Source: Apus apus
Lineage: Eukaryota; Chordata; Aves; Apodiformes; Apodidae
DNA length: 64,000 nt
Assembly (NCBI RefSeq): GCF_020740795.1
Contig: NC_067285.1
Span: 41,080,511 to 41,144,510, forward strand
Reading direction: 5' to 3'
Both the position numbers and the translations under genes were made by a program. This document shows positions 20,460 through 31,026 of this stretch, in pieces; position 1 is the stretch's first letter, and each line of letters begins with the position of its first letter. The notes beneath the pieces are model-generated. The model was not told where the DNA came from, searched no databases, and saw only the letters and a program-made list of their open reading frames with translations.

Positions 20460-21030
20460 GCCCCCCGAGGTAGGACTTGGGCTCTTTCTGAGCTTGAAGG
20501 CTGCCCAAAGGAGCCTGGTTTCAAGCCCTGGGACCGGGCACTGGGGCTCTGCTTGGAGCCCTAAAAGGCAGGACTGTGAGCACCAACATGAGGGACTGGG
20601 TCTCTGCTTCAGGCCCCCAAAGGCAGGACTTGGTCTCCTCAGCCCTGAAAGTGCCAAATGAGCCTGGTGTCACAACTGCAGCATGCAGGACTTAGTCTCT
20701 GGTTCTAAGCACTAACACACAGCACTTGGGCTGCCATTCAAGCCCCCAGGCACAGGACTTGTGTCCATGTTTCATCTCTAGCACTGGCCCAAACATGCAG
20801 GGCTTGGGTGCTTTTTGTGAGGGCCAAATGTTTCTGGTGGCAAGCCCCCAGAGCACAGGACTTAGTCTCTGTGGGCCAGGTGAGCCTCCTTTCAAGACTG
20901 ATAATCACAGGGCTGGGTTGCTTTCTCAGCCCAGTTTTGAGCCCCCAGAATGCAGCACCTGGTCTCCAACCTCTCTGAGCCCCAAAGCTGCCCCAGGGAG
21001 CTGCTTTCCAGCCCCCAAAGCTCCAGGACT
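20460..21030. repeat. Degenerate CAGGACTTGGTCTCT repeats (right arm)
   Basis: Inverse complement of the left-arm field: GGACTTGG-type cores at about 20469, 20593, 20627, 20687, 20752, 20798, 20856 and 21026, with CAAGCCCCCA spacers. Confidence 0.85.
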
Positions 21031-21728
21031 TGGTCTGTTTCTGAGCCCAAGCACAAGGCTTTGGTTGCTGCCTCCAGCCCCAGCTGGGGGAGGCAGGTTG
21101 TGGTTTGGAGCCACAGCACTGGGGCCCTGTCTGGGCCCAAACCCGCAGGATTTGGGCTCTGCTTCCAAGGGGTGACCTCGTGTGCCCTGCTTGGATCTGG
21201 CAGCTAAATCCCAGCAGCTGCTCCCTCTCTTTCCCCGGGGAATGGGGGAGAATCCACAAGGACAAGAGACTCAGAGGTTGAGATGCAAAAACCATTTAAT
21301 CACTGAAACATCATCACAATGACAGCAACAGAACATGCAACCAGTGATGCCAGCCCATCCCTCCCCACCGGTGCTGGAGAGAAACCTCCCAGTCCCGGTC
21401 GGCGAAGTGCCCTTCCCGGCCATCCCTCCCTCCCTTCATCCCGATCCTTCTGTCACACCGAACATCCCACCTTTGGGCCCGTCGCTCCCGGTGCCCGCAC
21501 ACCAGCCGGGCCCGGGAGGGGAACATCCCGACAGGGCTCCTGCCCCAAGCCCAGCCGGTGCTGCGGCCCCGCGGCTGGACCCGCTCCCGGGGCTCCGGGG
21601 ATGGGGACGCCGGGCTCCGGCCCTCGGGGTGGGTTTCCCGGCGCCCCAGGCCCGCCCGCAGCCCCGGCAGAGAGGGAGGGAAGCGGAGAGAGCCGGGCTG
21701 GTCCCCGCGCCCGCAGCCCCGCACTCAC

Positions 21729-21845
21729 CGCTCCGGAGCCGCCCCCGCAGCCGCGCATCGACCCGCCGGGCCCCCCTGCCCCGCCCGGGCTAATTATAGG
21801 CTCGGCCCCCCCGGGCTAATGACAGAGACGGCCCCGCCCCCCGGG
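21729..21845 (-). promoter_or_regulatory. Promoter-like element with mini-exon and splice donor (right copy)
   Basis: Minus-strand twin of 10020-10139. GC boxes, the TATA-like CTATAATTAG (about 21791-21800), the ATG at 21758-21756, the same ten-codon open segment and the donor GTGAGT after 21729 are all kept. It points leftwards, towards the left-arm copy. Confidence 0.4.
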
Positions 21846-22034
21846 GTGTCAGCGGGGTGATGGAAGGTGTCATCAGGGTGATTGGTGGCACCGGGCCGTT
21901 GCCTCCTCACCTCAGGTCATTCCAGGCTGCTCAGGAAATCGGTATTTTTCCCTATTAACACCAATCAACCCCACCCTTGCAGTGTAAGGGATCCGCCCGA
22001 GCCCACCTGTGGAGCTGAGAGGGGCTGTTGCTTT

Positions 22035-22048
22035 GGGGGGGGGGGGGG
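22035..22048. repeat. G14 homopolymer
   Basis: Uninterrupted run of 14 G in a segment that has no close match in the left arm. Confidence 0.95.
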
Positions 22049-22489
22049 TTTACATTGTATAGGTAGTGAATATGGACATTTTTGCATTCCAAGCTTGAGA
22101 ATGCATTCCTCTTCCCGCAGAGAAGAGATACAGAGGTGCTCCGTCTGCCCTGAGCAGGTTCCAGCACACTTCCCAGCCTGCTTCCCCAGCAAATCATCTA
22201 CCAATACACATACCTACATGTGTATGTTTACGTATAAACCTCAGGAACCGTTGTGCCATGCAAACTCCCCTCTAGCTGCTTGCCCAGATTTTACATTTGC
22301 TAATCCCCCCACGGTCCTGAACCAGCTAGGTTTGTTTGTTTATAGGTTTACTTGTTTTTCCGTTGCTCAGATAGGAAAGCAGGTAACCGAAGGACAGAAT
22401 GAGGCAGAAATGGGGTTATGGTTAGAGAATGACACCCCACGTCCTGCTGCAGGGGCACAAGGCTCCCTGAGCTCCCAGCACCTCCTTAC

Positions 22490-22773
22490 CCTGCTGCAGG
22501 GGAGCCAGGGAGCTGGGGCTCTCCCGCCGCTTGCAGCAGTGCCGGGGGGCAGTGGGGAGCAGGGCCCCCTCACACCCCAGCCCAGGCTCAGAAGAGCTGC
22601 CCGCCCGCGGGAAGAACCCAAAACTCCAGCCAAAGCCAGCGCTGAGGACCCGCTGCCCCGGGGATGCCCGCAAGTGTCCCGCATCTGCCATCCCAGCCAC
22701 CTCCCCTCTGCACCCACCGCCCAGCCCAGCTGCGGGTCCTTTGGCACTGGAGGGCCCAGATCTGTGGGAGGGG
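22490..22773 (-). other. Candidate exon conserved in both arms (right copy)
   Basis: Minus-strand counterpart of 9199-9483 with the same CTGTCTCCCAG acceptor and GTAAGG donor. The same overlapping open frames occur, with a handful of differences. No family is recognised. Confidence 0.3.
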
Positions 22774-22799
22774 CTGGGAGACAGACGCGGGGGGGGAAG

Positions 22800-23020
22800 G
22801 TGGAAAAAAACCAAAGAAACATAAAAAAATCCCCAAACATATCACCAAAACAGAAAACAAAGGGATCTAACAGGAAAAGAATAAAGAGAAAGAAAAAAGG
22901 TGAAAACAACAGAAATAACAGCTTAAAAAATATATATATATGAAAAAAGGAAAAAGATAAACGAGGGAAAAAATGAGAAGTGGAAAAGAGAAAAAAGAAT
23001 GAAATAAGACAAAAAAGCCC
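22800..23020. repeat. A-rich low-complexity tract in right arm
   Basis: Mirror of the left T-rich tract, but strongly rearranged (AAAAATCCCCAAAC, GAAAAGAATAAAG, ATATATATATG). It is purine-rich on +. Confidence 0.85.
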
Positions 23021-23133
23021 CAAAGCAGAGGTGCAGAAGGAGGGAAGTGAGCAGCAGAGCTTCCCACAGCCTGGGGGGGAAAGCAGGTGAAGCAGCAAAA
23101 CTGACCCCCCCCCAGGGAAAGGGGAACCAAACA

Positions 23134-25597
23134 TGAGGTCCCGCTTTACCCTTCTTTCTCCTTACTGGAAGAGTCGTTAGGAAAGCAGCTGATGAGTGAA
23201 CTCACATCACCCCTATCTTCTTTAGGTGAAGCCCAGATGCTGGATTGCAGGCAGGTACCTCTGGGGGTGCCCCACTCCCTGCAGGCACTAATGCCGCTGG
23301 TCTGCTCCCCATGGGGGGGCCCTCAGGGATCCCTGTGTGCAGCAACATGACCTTGACCACCAGAGCTTGAGGTGGACATCGTGCATTCCTGAGTCAAAGC
23401 AGCAGCAGGAGGCAAGGCATGACACAAGTTGCTGTCACTGAAGGAGGCTCGGGGCTCTTATCAGCACTGGGGGTGCTGAGCTGGGCTGTGCTCCTGGCAG
23501 GGAGCATCACTCAGCTGCTCCCAGGAGGGGGCTGAGCTGTTTACCCCAGAAATTGGAAGGTCTTTCCTCACAAAATGTTATCAGCCACAGAGTTTCTCTG
23601 TGTTCTCAGGGTGTGGCTCAATATTTGAAGAAAATGGCTTGCTGCTGCTCACAGGCAGGCCCATGAAGATTTTGTCCCTGGATCTGGAGAAGATGGAGTG
23701 CTGTTTCATGTACTTTTCTCTAAAAAGTAAATCAAACCCATCTTTTTAATGAAACACACACCAACCCATTTTCTACAGCACTCAGGGGATGCCATTAGAT
23801 ACTCTGCCATGGATCACTCACTGTGTAAAGTACTTGGGAAAGGTCTGGTCTGCAGATGCTGGGTCCTGGTTTGCTCTCCAAAACTCACAGCCCAAGGCTG
23901 GACATCTCCCATTTCTCTGTCCAGAAATGGCCAACCACATCCAGAGGTAGCTCAGGATTAACAGGCCTCATCTGCAATGAAAAGCAGCAAAGACCCTTTT
24001 CTCCTCCCACTAAGCAACAACCTCCCTCTAACAGACTCAGCTTTTCCCTGCTGTGGTCCCCGAGGACCTTATGATGGAGTGGGAAGAAGAATTGTTATCG
24101 TTCTGTGATGAAATGGGAGCTGAAGTCCTGAGATTTAAGCCCCTTGGTGATTGTTGAAGGCCCTCTAGAGAGCTGTTGTCCTGGTTTGAGCCGGGACATG
24201 GACACAGCTTTGGGTTTAGACACCTCTGGCAGTTTCGCAATTTGACTTCCTCAAGATTATGCAGAAAAGTGTAGGAAAGAAGAGCCAATTAAAGGCAGCC
24301 TTCTCAGCTCCAGCTTAACGTGCAGCCCTAAACTCAGCCTCCCTTCCCATTTTTTGCAAGGCAGGACCAGGACAGTGTTCTGTTTCTCTGGAGTTCCCTG
24401 TGCTTGAACGTTGTTATGTTGCTTCCTGGCACGGGTTTGAGCATTTCTGATTGACTTCTTGCTCTAAGACTGACCTAGCAGGACTAAATCAAGAGACCCA
24501 GACAAGACATGCACACCTCAGGGTGCCTCTCACCCAAACCCTGCTTCCTCAGTTTGATTTTCAGCACTGAAGTGGCTGCACATCCATGCGCAGATCCTAT
24601 GGATATCACTCTCCTGAAGTGTGTGTTAAGATCTGTTGATGTGAAACACCCAGGAAAATGGATTATGCACCACATTGATTAACATATTTTGCACGTGGTG
24701 CAGTTTTCAGGAGACAGGGGAAGCAGTGCTATGTGCTGCAGAGGCAGAAAGCAAGTAAAACAAGGTCATTCCTCCCAGAGGCTGTAAGCAAGGAGCTCTG
24801 TGCAGAGAGATGTGAAGATCCGAAATGAATGACAAAAAATTTGACACTGTGGAAAAGCTTCTAAAAAATGAAGGGTCCTAAATTAGCTCCAGCTCACTAC
24901 GATGCTCCAAAATCCCTTAGAAATCTGGATAACCTGGGGCTTGCTATAACAGCCTCATTTATGAGAACGGGATTCTCTGGTCTGTGTTGCAGGAAGGGAC
25001 CCTCAAAGTGAAATAGGAAGCATCTTTTCATAAAAACCTCATGAAAATTCCATATGGCAAGAAAAAAAAAATGTGGTGTGGGTTTTTTTTCTGTGTGCAA
25101 GCTTCATACTTCAAAGGCTTTTTTCTCTGCATCCTCTGAAACACAGGTGTGACCTCCTTGCATGAGTTAAGATGTAAATTCAAGCTTTCTGGGGGGGAAA
25201 AAATCCCCCTGTTGAAAATGAGAATATAAAATCCTGAGGTTTGCTCAAAAAGATGTGCAGGCAGGACCTGCCTTCCTGGAACCCTTATGTCCCATGGGTT
25301 GGGAACCTGGGTCACCTCCAGGAGAGAGGGTGTTACTCAGGGTGTCACCCTGAGATCTAACACCAAGTTACTTGCTGGGTTGGGCCAGCAGGGAATGACT
25401 GAGCAGTCAGAAGCACCCAAAAAACTCCTCAGGAGTCACAGTCCCCACTTGTGTCACCCTCTTGTTATCAAGAGGTAAGAGATTATTTCAAGCAGAGGTT
25501 CTCTTGCTGTGACAAGTAATGCTGTACCTAGAGGGCTGGCACCTGCCCACACACACCCTCGGACCTTGGATCGGGCCCAATCACCTTTGGTAAGTTC
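23134..25597. other. Intergenic sequence between the duplication and the CR1
   Basis: 2.5 kb of unique DNA with no recognised gene, RNA or repeat. A few short reading frames have no support. Confidence 0.6.
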
Positions 25598-26605
25598 ATA
25601 GAAACATAGAATCATAGACTGGTTTGAGTTGGAAGGGACCTTAAAGATCATCTAGTTCCAACCCCCCTGCATGGGCAGGGACACCTCCCACCAGCCCAGG
25701 TTGCTCCAAGCCCCATCCAACCTGCCCTTCAACACTGCCAGGGATGGGGCTTCCACGGCTTCCCTGGGCAACCTGGGCCGGGGTCTCACCACCCTCACAG
25801 CAAAGATTTTCTTCCTCATGTCTCACCTCAGTCTCCCCTCTTCCAGTTTTAATCCATTCCCCCTTGTCCTCTCCCTCCCTGCCCTTGTCCCAAGTCCCTC
25901 CCCAGCTTTCCTGGAGCCCCTTCAGGCACTGGAAGGTGCTCTAAGGTCTCCCTGGAGCCTTCTCTTCTCCAGGCTGAACATCCCAACTCTCTCAGCCTGT
26001 CTCCAGAGCAGAGCTGCTCCAGCCGTGGATCATCTTTGTGGCCTTCTCTGGACTCTCCCCAGGAGCTCCAGGTCCTTCCTGTATTGGGGGCTCCAGAGCT
26101 GGACACAGCACTGCAGGTGGGGTCTCACCAGAGCAGAGCAGAGGGGACAATCCCCTCCCTGGCCCTGCTGCCCACGCTGCTGCTGCTGCAGCCCAGGACA
26201 GGGTTGGTTTCTGGGCTCCAGCGCACGGTGCCGGCTCATGTTGAGCTTCTCCTCCACCTTCACCCCCAGGTCCTTCTCCTCAGGGCTGCTCTCAATCCAT
26301 TCTCTGCCCAGTCTGTATTTGTACTTGGCATTGCCCCGACCCAAGTGCAGGACCTTCCACTTGCCCTTGTTGAATGTCATGAGGCTGGCATGGGCCCACC
26401 TCTCCAGCCTGTCCAGGTCCCTCTGCATGGCCTCCCTTCCCTCCAGCAGGTCGACCTCACCACACACTTTGGTGTCACCAGCCAACTTGCTGAGGATGCC
26501 CTCAGCTCCACTGTCTGTGTCACTGACATGGTCCTGCCTATCCCAGCACCCACCCCCCAGCCACTCCCCACTTGGCTCTCTAAAGACATTCCCCATCTGA
26601 GGAGC
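25598..26605 (-). mobile_element. CR1 LINE fragment, antisense, about 1 kb
   Basis: The 3' tail is at left (CATAGAATCATAGACTGG then GATCATCTAGTTCCAACC), so the element reads leftwards. Minus-strand frames contain the CR1 RT C-terminal phrases DTKVCGEVD, NKGKWKVLHLGRGN and SSPEEKDLGVKVEEKLNMS. It is interrupted by frameshifts and 5'-truncated near 26605, just beyond the presumed BMP3 poly(A) site. Confidence 0.93.
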
Positions 26606-26663
26606 CTTTGCCAACGAGCACTTGAGATGGACCAGAGAGCTGAACACAGAAAGCAGTGAAAAC

Positions 26664-26669
26664 TTTATT
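26664..26669 (-). terminator. BMP3: Minus-strand AATAAA, probable BMP3 poly(A) signal
   Basis: CCAATAAAGTT on the minus strand. A second hexamer lies 39 bp upstream at 26703-26708. Cleavage would fall near 26640, just before the CR1. Confidence 0.5.
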
Positions 26670-28310
26670 GGAATAAAAAAGGATCTTCATGGAAAAAGTC
26701 ATTTTATTTTATATTTTCTCCAGAGTTCCTAGTGACACTTTCCCATTATGGAAGGGAAAAAAAATAATACCAACCAGGCAAGCTTATACATCAGTAGTGA
26801 AACATGCCCTTCACAGTGTGGCTGAGACCTGTCCTTGCAAACTTGACTACAGTCCTAGCATTCATCTTCACAAGAAACGGTGTTGTTTGAAGAGCACTGT
26901 GATCATGAAGAAAACATCAAAAGGACAAGATGGCCACAGATATAAAATAAATTAAAAGCTTCTGTAAAAGTTTCTTTCCATATACAAAATAACTTTTCAG
27001 TTTAGGGGGTAATTTTTAATATTTATTTTTTTTTTTAATTGACATAGTCTGTACAAAGATTAACTTTTCAACAGGAATAATTTAAAAAGGCTGTTTTTTA
27101 CAAGGAGAAATGGGTGGCTGAACAAAAAATAAAACCATCAGCCCCCTGCAAACTGCTGAGTGTCTCCTCAGAGATGAGCATGCAGAGCTTCTGGCCCAGC
27201 CCTGCAGTGGGGCAGGGCTGCTTGGCACCTTCCAAAAGGAGCTCTGCTCTTTGCAAGCTCAGGGGCAAAGCACAGCCTGCCTTGTCACCCCCACCCCCCC
27301 GCATTGATTCCAGCAGGCAGTTCTCCTGGGTCAAGGGACCACACTGCAGGAGCAGCAGGTTTGTTCTGGCACTCTGTTTTGCACAAGTTCCTGTGGGGGT
27401 TCCCTGCTCAGCCTCCCAAGAGTGGGATTTCCAAGAGCTTTCTGCAGTGGCCTCCTCACAGTCTGCTCCCCTCTGAGGACTTTGCTCCCAGAAGAGCCCC
27501 TCTGAAGAGAGAGCTTGTGTAGCTCGAGACATTTCCCTGCCCATCTTTTGAGCCAGCCATAAAAATAATCTGCAGGCATCAGATACTACATAATTAGATG
27601 GGAAGCAGAACCATTTATCTAGTATTTAAAAAAAACAACAACAAACAAGAACAGAATGGGGGGGAAAAGCCCCCCATGCTGACTGGAGATTAAAAAGGTG
27701 ATTAATAACATGAGCTGGAAATTATTTTGAGGTCCCTACTAGTACAAAGTTATATACAGAAATCATTGCCCGTGTTGACTAGTAACACGTGGCTGATGCT
27801 AGACCTGGCTTCATGCAGGAAGCTCCTGTTGCAGAGAGAAGTGCAAAACAAGTCATGGGTGTAAAAGGTCTCACTTCTGTGTGGTTAACTGAAGAGAACA
27901 CCCAGCGTAGGGTTGGAAGCGGCAGATCACATTTTACTTGGAAGATTGTACCTGTTCTACACCGTATGGTTCACAACAAAGTCTGGCTGTATCCTAGCAC
28001 AACCAAAGTGGGAAGAAATCCAGCCCTCGAGAGCTACTGAGCAGCTCCCACTTTCCCATTCAAGACAAGAGGTGCACACCCCAAGAGCCTCAGAAATACT
28101 GTCAAGGCAATCATTTTGGTGATGTGATCATGACTTGCCACCAGCCAGCTCACCTTGAACAATGAGATGAGACATATTGGCCCAAAGCTGAGGTTGCCTT
28201 GTCAAGTTCTAGGAAACTTGTTTTGCCACAAGCTCTCTACAAATTGAAAATTAGTTAGGTTTGGTGTTTGAGCTTCTGTGGTTTTGAACAGTAGCCATTG
28301 TCAGACTGAA

Positions 28311-28384
28311 TGCCCATGCAGGGGGGTTGGAATGAGACGATCTTTAAGGTCCCTTCCAACCCAAACCATTTGATGATCCTATGA
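28311..28384 (+). mobile_element. CR1 3'-end fragment within BMP3 3'UTR
   Basis: 74 bp with the CR1 end signature GCAGGGGGGTTGGAATGAGA, GATCTTTAAGGTCCCTTCC and a degraded ATGATCCTATG tail. It is antisense to BMP3. Confidence 0.88.
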
Positions 28385-30834
28385 AATTTAAAAATAATGG
28401 ACTTTCAGCTCTTGCAAAAGACAAGTATCAGAAACCACTGCATCTGCTTTTGCTTGCAGGGCCTGGTGTCCACTGGAGATCCCAGCCTGCCTCCAGCTCA
28501 GCCAGTGGCATCTCCCCACAGGTCCTAATGACACCTGGCCCATGAGCAGAGCAGTGCGTTACAAGGTGAGCCTGAGGGCACGGGCAGCCTGTGTGCACTA
28601 CTGCTTCTGCCTGACCTTAACGTCAAGGCAGGAGGCCACTCACCTCCACAGCAGGGACAGGCTCTTCCCACCAGCTCACAGCCATGACATGCTCTTGGTT
28701 GGCCGCAACTGTTTGTCTTTCCAGCCAGGAGAAAATCACAGATTTTTCTGCTCCTGTTTTGAAGCCCATCTGATCTGCACGTGGAATGTTGGATTTTCCT
28801 CCTGCTTGTGGAAGTGGATCAAAGGAACTTTGATCTCAATGTCCACAGCTTCCCATCTGGAGTTGGTTCTGATGGCCGTTCTGCCCCTGCAAGGTGAAGA
28901 TGGCACTTGTTCTCTAGAGCTGGAGACTTTTCTCTCCAGGGAACAGGTCCTTCGAGGCAGAATGCTGCTACTGAGCTCTTGGAGTCCTAACATACAGCAA
29001 TCAGGCTGGATAGCTGTGCTAATTAGTGTTAATTGGAGCCAATAAAGATGGCTCTGGTGGCACTCTGGCCATCTGACCACAGGGGCATGCTGTTCAAGCA
29101 GGGCAAGGGAAGGGCCACAAGCATCAACTTGCATCTGGGACTACTCAGTGGTTTTCTTTTGGTTTCTTTTTTTTTTTTTTTTTTGAAGTGAAAACTCCTG
29201 TCAGCTTCCACTGAGACTGTGCAGGTAAAAGGTGATTGCTGAAGGGATCCCCTGGATACCCACACCAGCTCCACACCTCTCATGCACAGGCTGGTGAACA
29301 CGATGGCACCAGTGACCAAACACCAAAAGCAGTGACTGAGCTTCTTCTGCTGGCCCCAAACATCCATGGAGCTGCAAAAAGGCACATACACAAGAGAGCT
29401 GTCATCACCCTCAGTACACTGAGGAACTGCTGACCCCAAAGTAGGGAATTTAACTCGCATTGATGATGGGGAATTTATTCCCTGTGAATATTTCCGAGAG
29501 TCCGTTAGGAAGGTAACTTAGGAAAAAGGTTGTTTGATGTTTACTTTAGGTCAAACTAAAACATCACCCTCACCAGACCCAAGTGCTTTCAAAAGCATCA
29601 TCCTCAATAGATGGTGCTGCTGGAAATGGAACCACGTTTCTGTCTAAAGTACTTCTGTGAACATGTACTCTCTAACTTTTGGAGCTGTGTGAGAGCTTTG
29701 TTAGCTGTTTTCTTTCCTGCTTGTAGCTTCTCATATGAATTTTTTGGCAAATAAAGCAACTGAAAGAATTCTTTGTGTTTTTACTGTGCAAAACTCGCTA
29801 GTAAGAAGTCTTAAATTGACAGCATAGGTACAACAAATTTGATTTCCAGAGTAGAAGTGAACTGAGATTAAAAAAAAATTAAAAAATCTACTATCTGATT
29901 AATGTAGCAATCAAAACTCACCAACCCAGAGGCTGTTTTGATCAAATAATTGTAGTGAAGGACTACAGATAAAAATTATGCACCAAATAATTTCATACCA
30001 GGAATCAACTACCATGATTTACTCACAGATTATTTGTAACTACATTCTAGAATATGTGCTGTGAACAAGCTGCTCAGCTGCTTCAGAGAGTGTGACACCT
30101 TCCTACCCTTGGCCTGCTGAGTTGCCACAGTGGCATGAAAGAAAAGTCTTTGCTTTTGAGATACCACCATTCCACTCGTAACGTGCTTTGTGTTCTTCTG
30201 ACTGAGGACACTGACCTCTAATAAGCTGAATTCCCAAGAGCATGTCCATGAAAATGAATGCACACATGCAGATGATGACATGTCATCCCAAGGAGATCTA
30301 CGTCTCAGTTGGATTACCTAAGGCTCTTAGGATGCTGGATTTGTTTGCCTTCCTTGCTGCACTACACAATGACCTAAGGCAGAAAGCTTAGCTTTAAAAT
30401 GAAGAACAGTATCTTTCTCACCTCCCTCCCCATTAGTCAAAATGGAGGGAGACAAAAATTGCTGCTTCCCAAGTCTTGTACAAAAATAGATCAGCATGTC
30501 CTTCTTGAAGAGTCTTTTTCAAATTCCTCTTGATCTCTTGGATCTCAGCAGCAACAGTCAGTCCCCATTGCCAAGACTTGTGTCGTGGTCAAATTCAGAG
30601 ACGAATGAAGTTCATGTTCTCTTCCCTTGGAACTGCTATTTGGAATCCATTCCATTTCCATCCTCTTTGCTTGGATTTGTTTATATATATAGATAGATTT
30701 TTTTTTTTCTTTTTAGTCCAAAGGAAATGCATTGGCAGTGCAAACAAAAAGTAGGTATCATGAAACACCCCCTCCCATCCCCTTCCCCAGTACCAAGTGA
30801 TCACCTCAGCATTCCAAAAGGGTCTCCCGAGATG

Positions 30835-31026
30835 TTATCTGCACGCACAGGATTCCACTGTCATGTTGGGGTACACCTTAAGAACCACGTTTTTATTTTC
30901 ATCAAAGAATAAGATACTAAGAGAGGACATTTTGTCAGGAACGCAGCAAGGCTCAGGAATGCCCGGGACGACCCCAACAGCTCTCACTATGCTCTGGATG
31001 GTGGCATGGTTGGATGGCTTCAAGGC
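30835..31026 (-). CDS. BMP3: BMP3 exon 3 (C-terminal half of cystine knot)
   Basis: Acceptor TTTCTCTTGCAG precedes 31026. 63 residues from [11 protein letters not shown] to VESCACR plus stop, carrying cysteines 457, 458, 490 and 492. The Cys-Cys pair supplies the knot and the inter-chain disulfide cysteine. The exon is read in phase 0 after PK of exon 2. Confidence 0.97.
   Translation of the reverse strand, partial: ALKPSNHATIQSIVRAVGVVPGIPEPCCVPDKMSSLSILFFDENKNVVLKVYPNMTVESCACR

Larger units (their letters stand above)
19790..23133. repeat. Right arm of the large inverted duplication
   Basis: Mirror of 8838-13121. Its inner end (19795-19905 on +) is the reverse complement of 13014-13121, and its outer end (GGGAAAGGGGAACCAAAC at about 23115) mirrors 8838-8860. 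Compared with the left arm it lacks the 1.3 kb minisatellite-bearing segment. It has about 240 bp extra CpG-rich DNA near 19905-20160, plus an insertion around 21960-22140. Blocks at 20940-21290, 21560-21840 and 22390-22790 are near-identical to the left arm. Confidence 0.93.
26640..30834 (-). other. BMP3: BMP3 3'UTR (inferred)
   Basis: 4.2 kb downstream of the BMP3 stop, AT-rich and without genes. It ends at two canonical minus-strand hexamers (26703-26708 and 26664-26669). The human BMP3 mRNA also has a 3'UTR of about 4 kb as I recall it, which supports one long terminal exon. It contains a small CR1 (28311-28384) and an A/T16 tract (29169-29184). Exact cleavage sites cannot be seen. Confidence 0.55.

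Noticed and set aside
18482-20524. 680-codon minus-strand frame and its 474-codon overlap
   Set aside because: It spans a CpG island and right-arm DNA of extreme G+C, where stops are rare in all frames. It is Pro/Ala/Gly/Arg-rich without domains, and several frames are open at once.
21882-22943. 353-codon + strand frame in the right arm
   Set aside because: Antisense to the block conserved in the left arm. It is not preserved as a frame there and ends in an A-rich tract giving poly-Lys.
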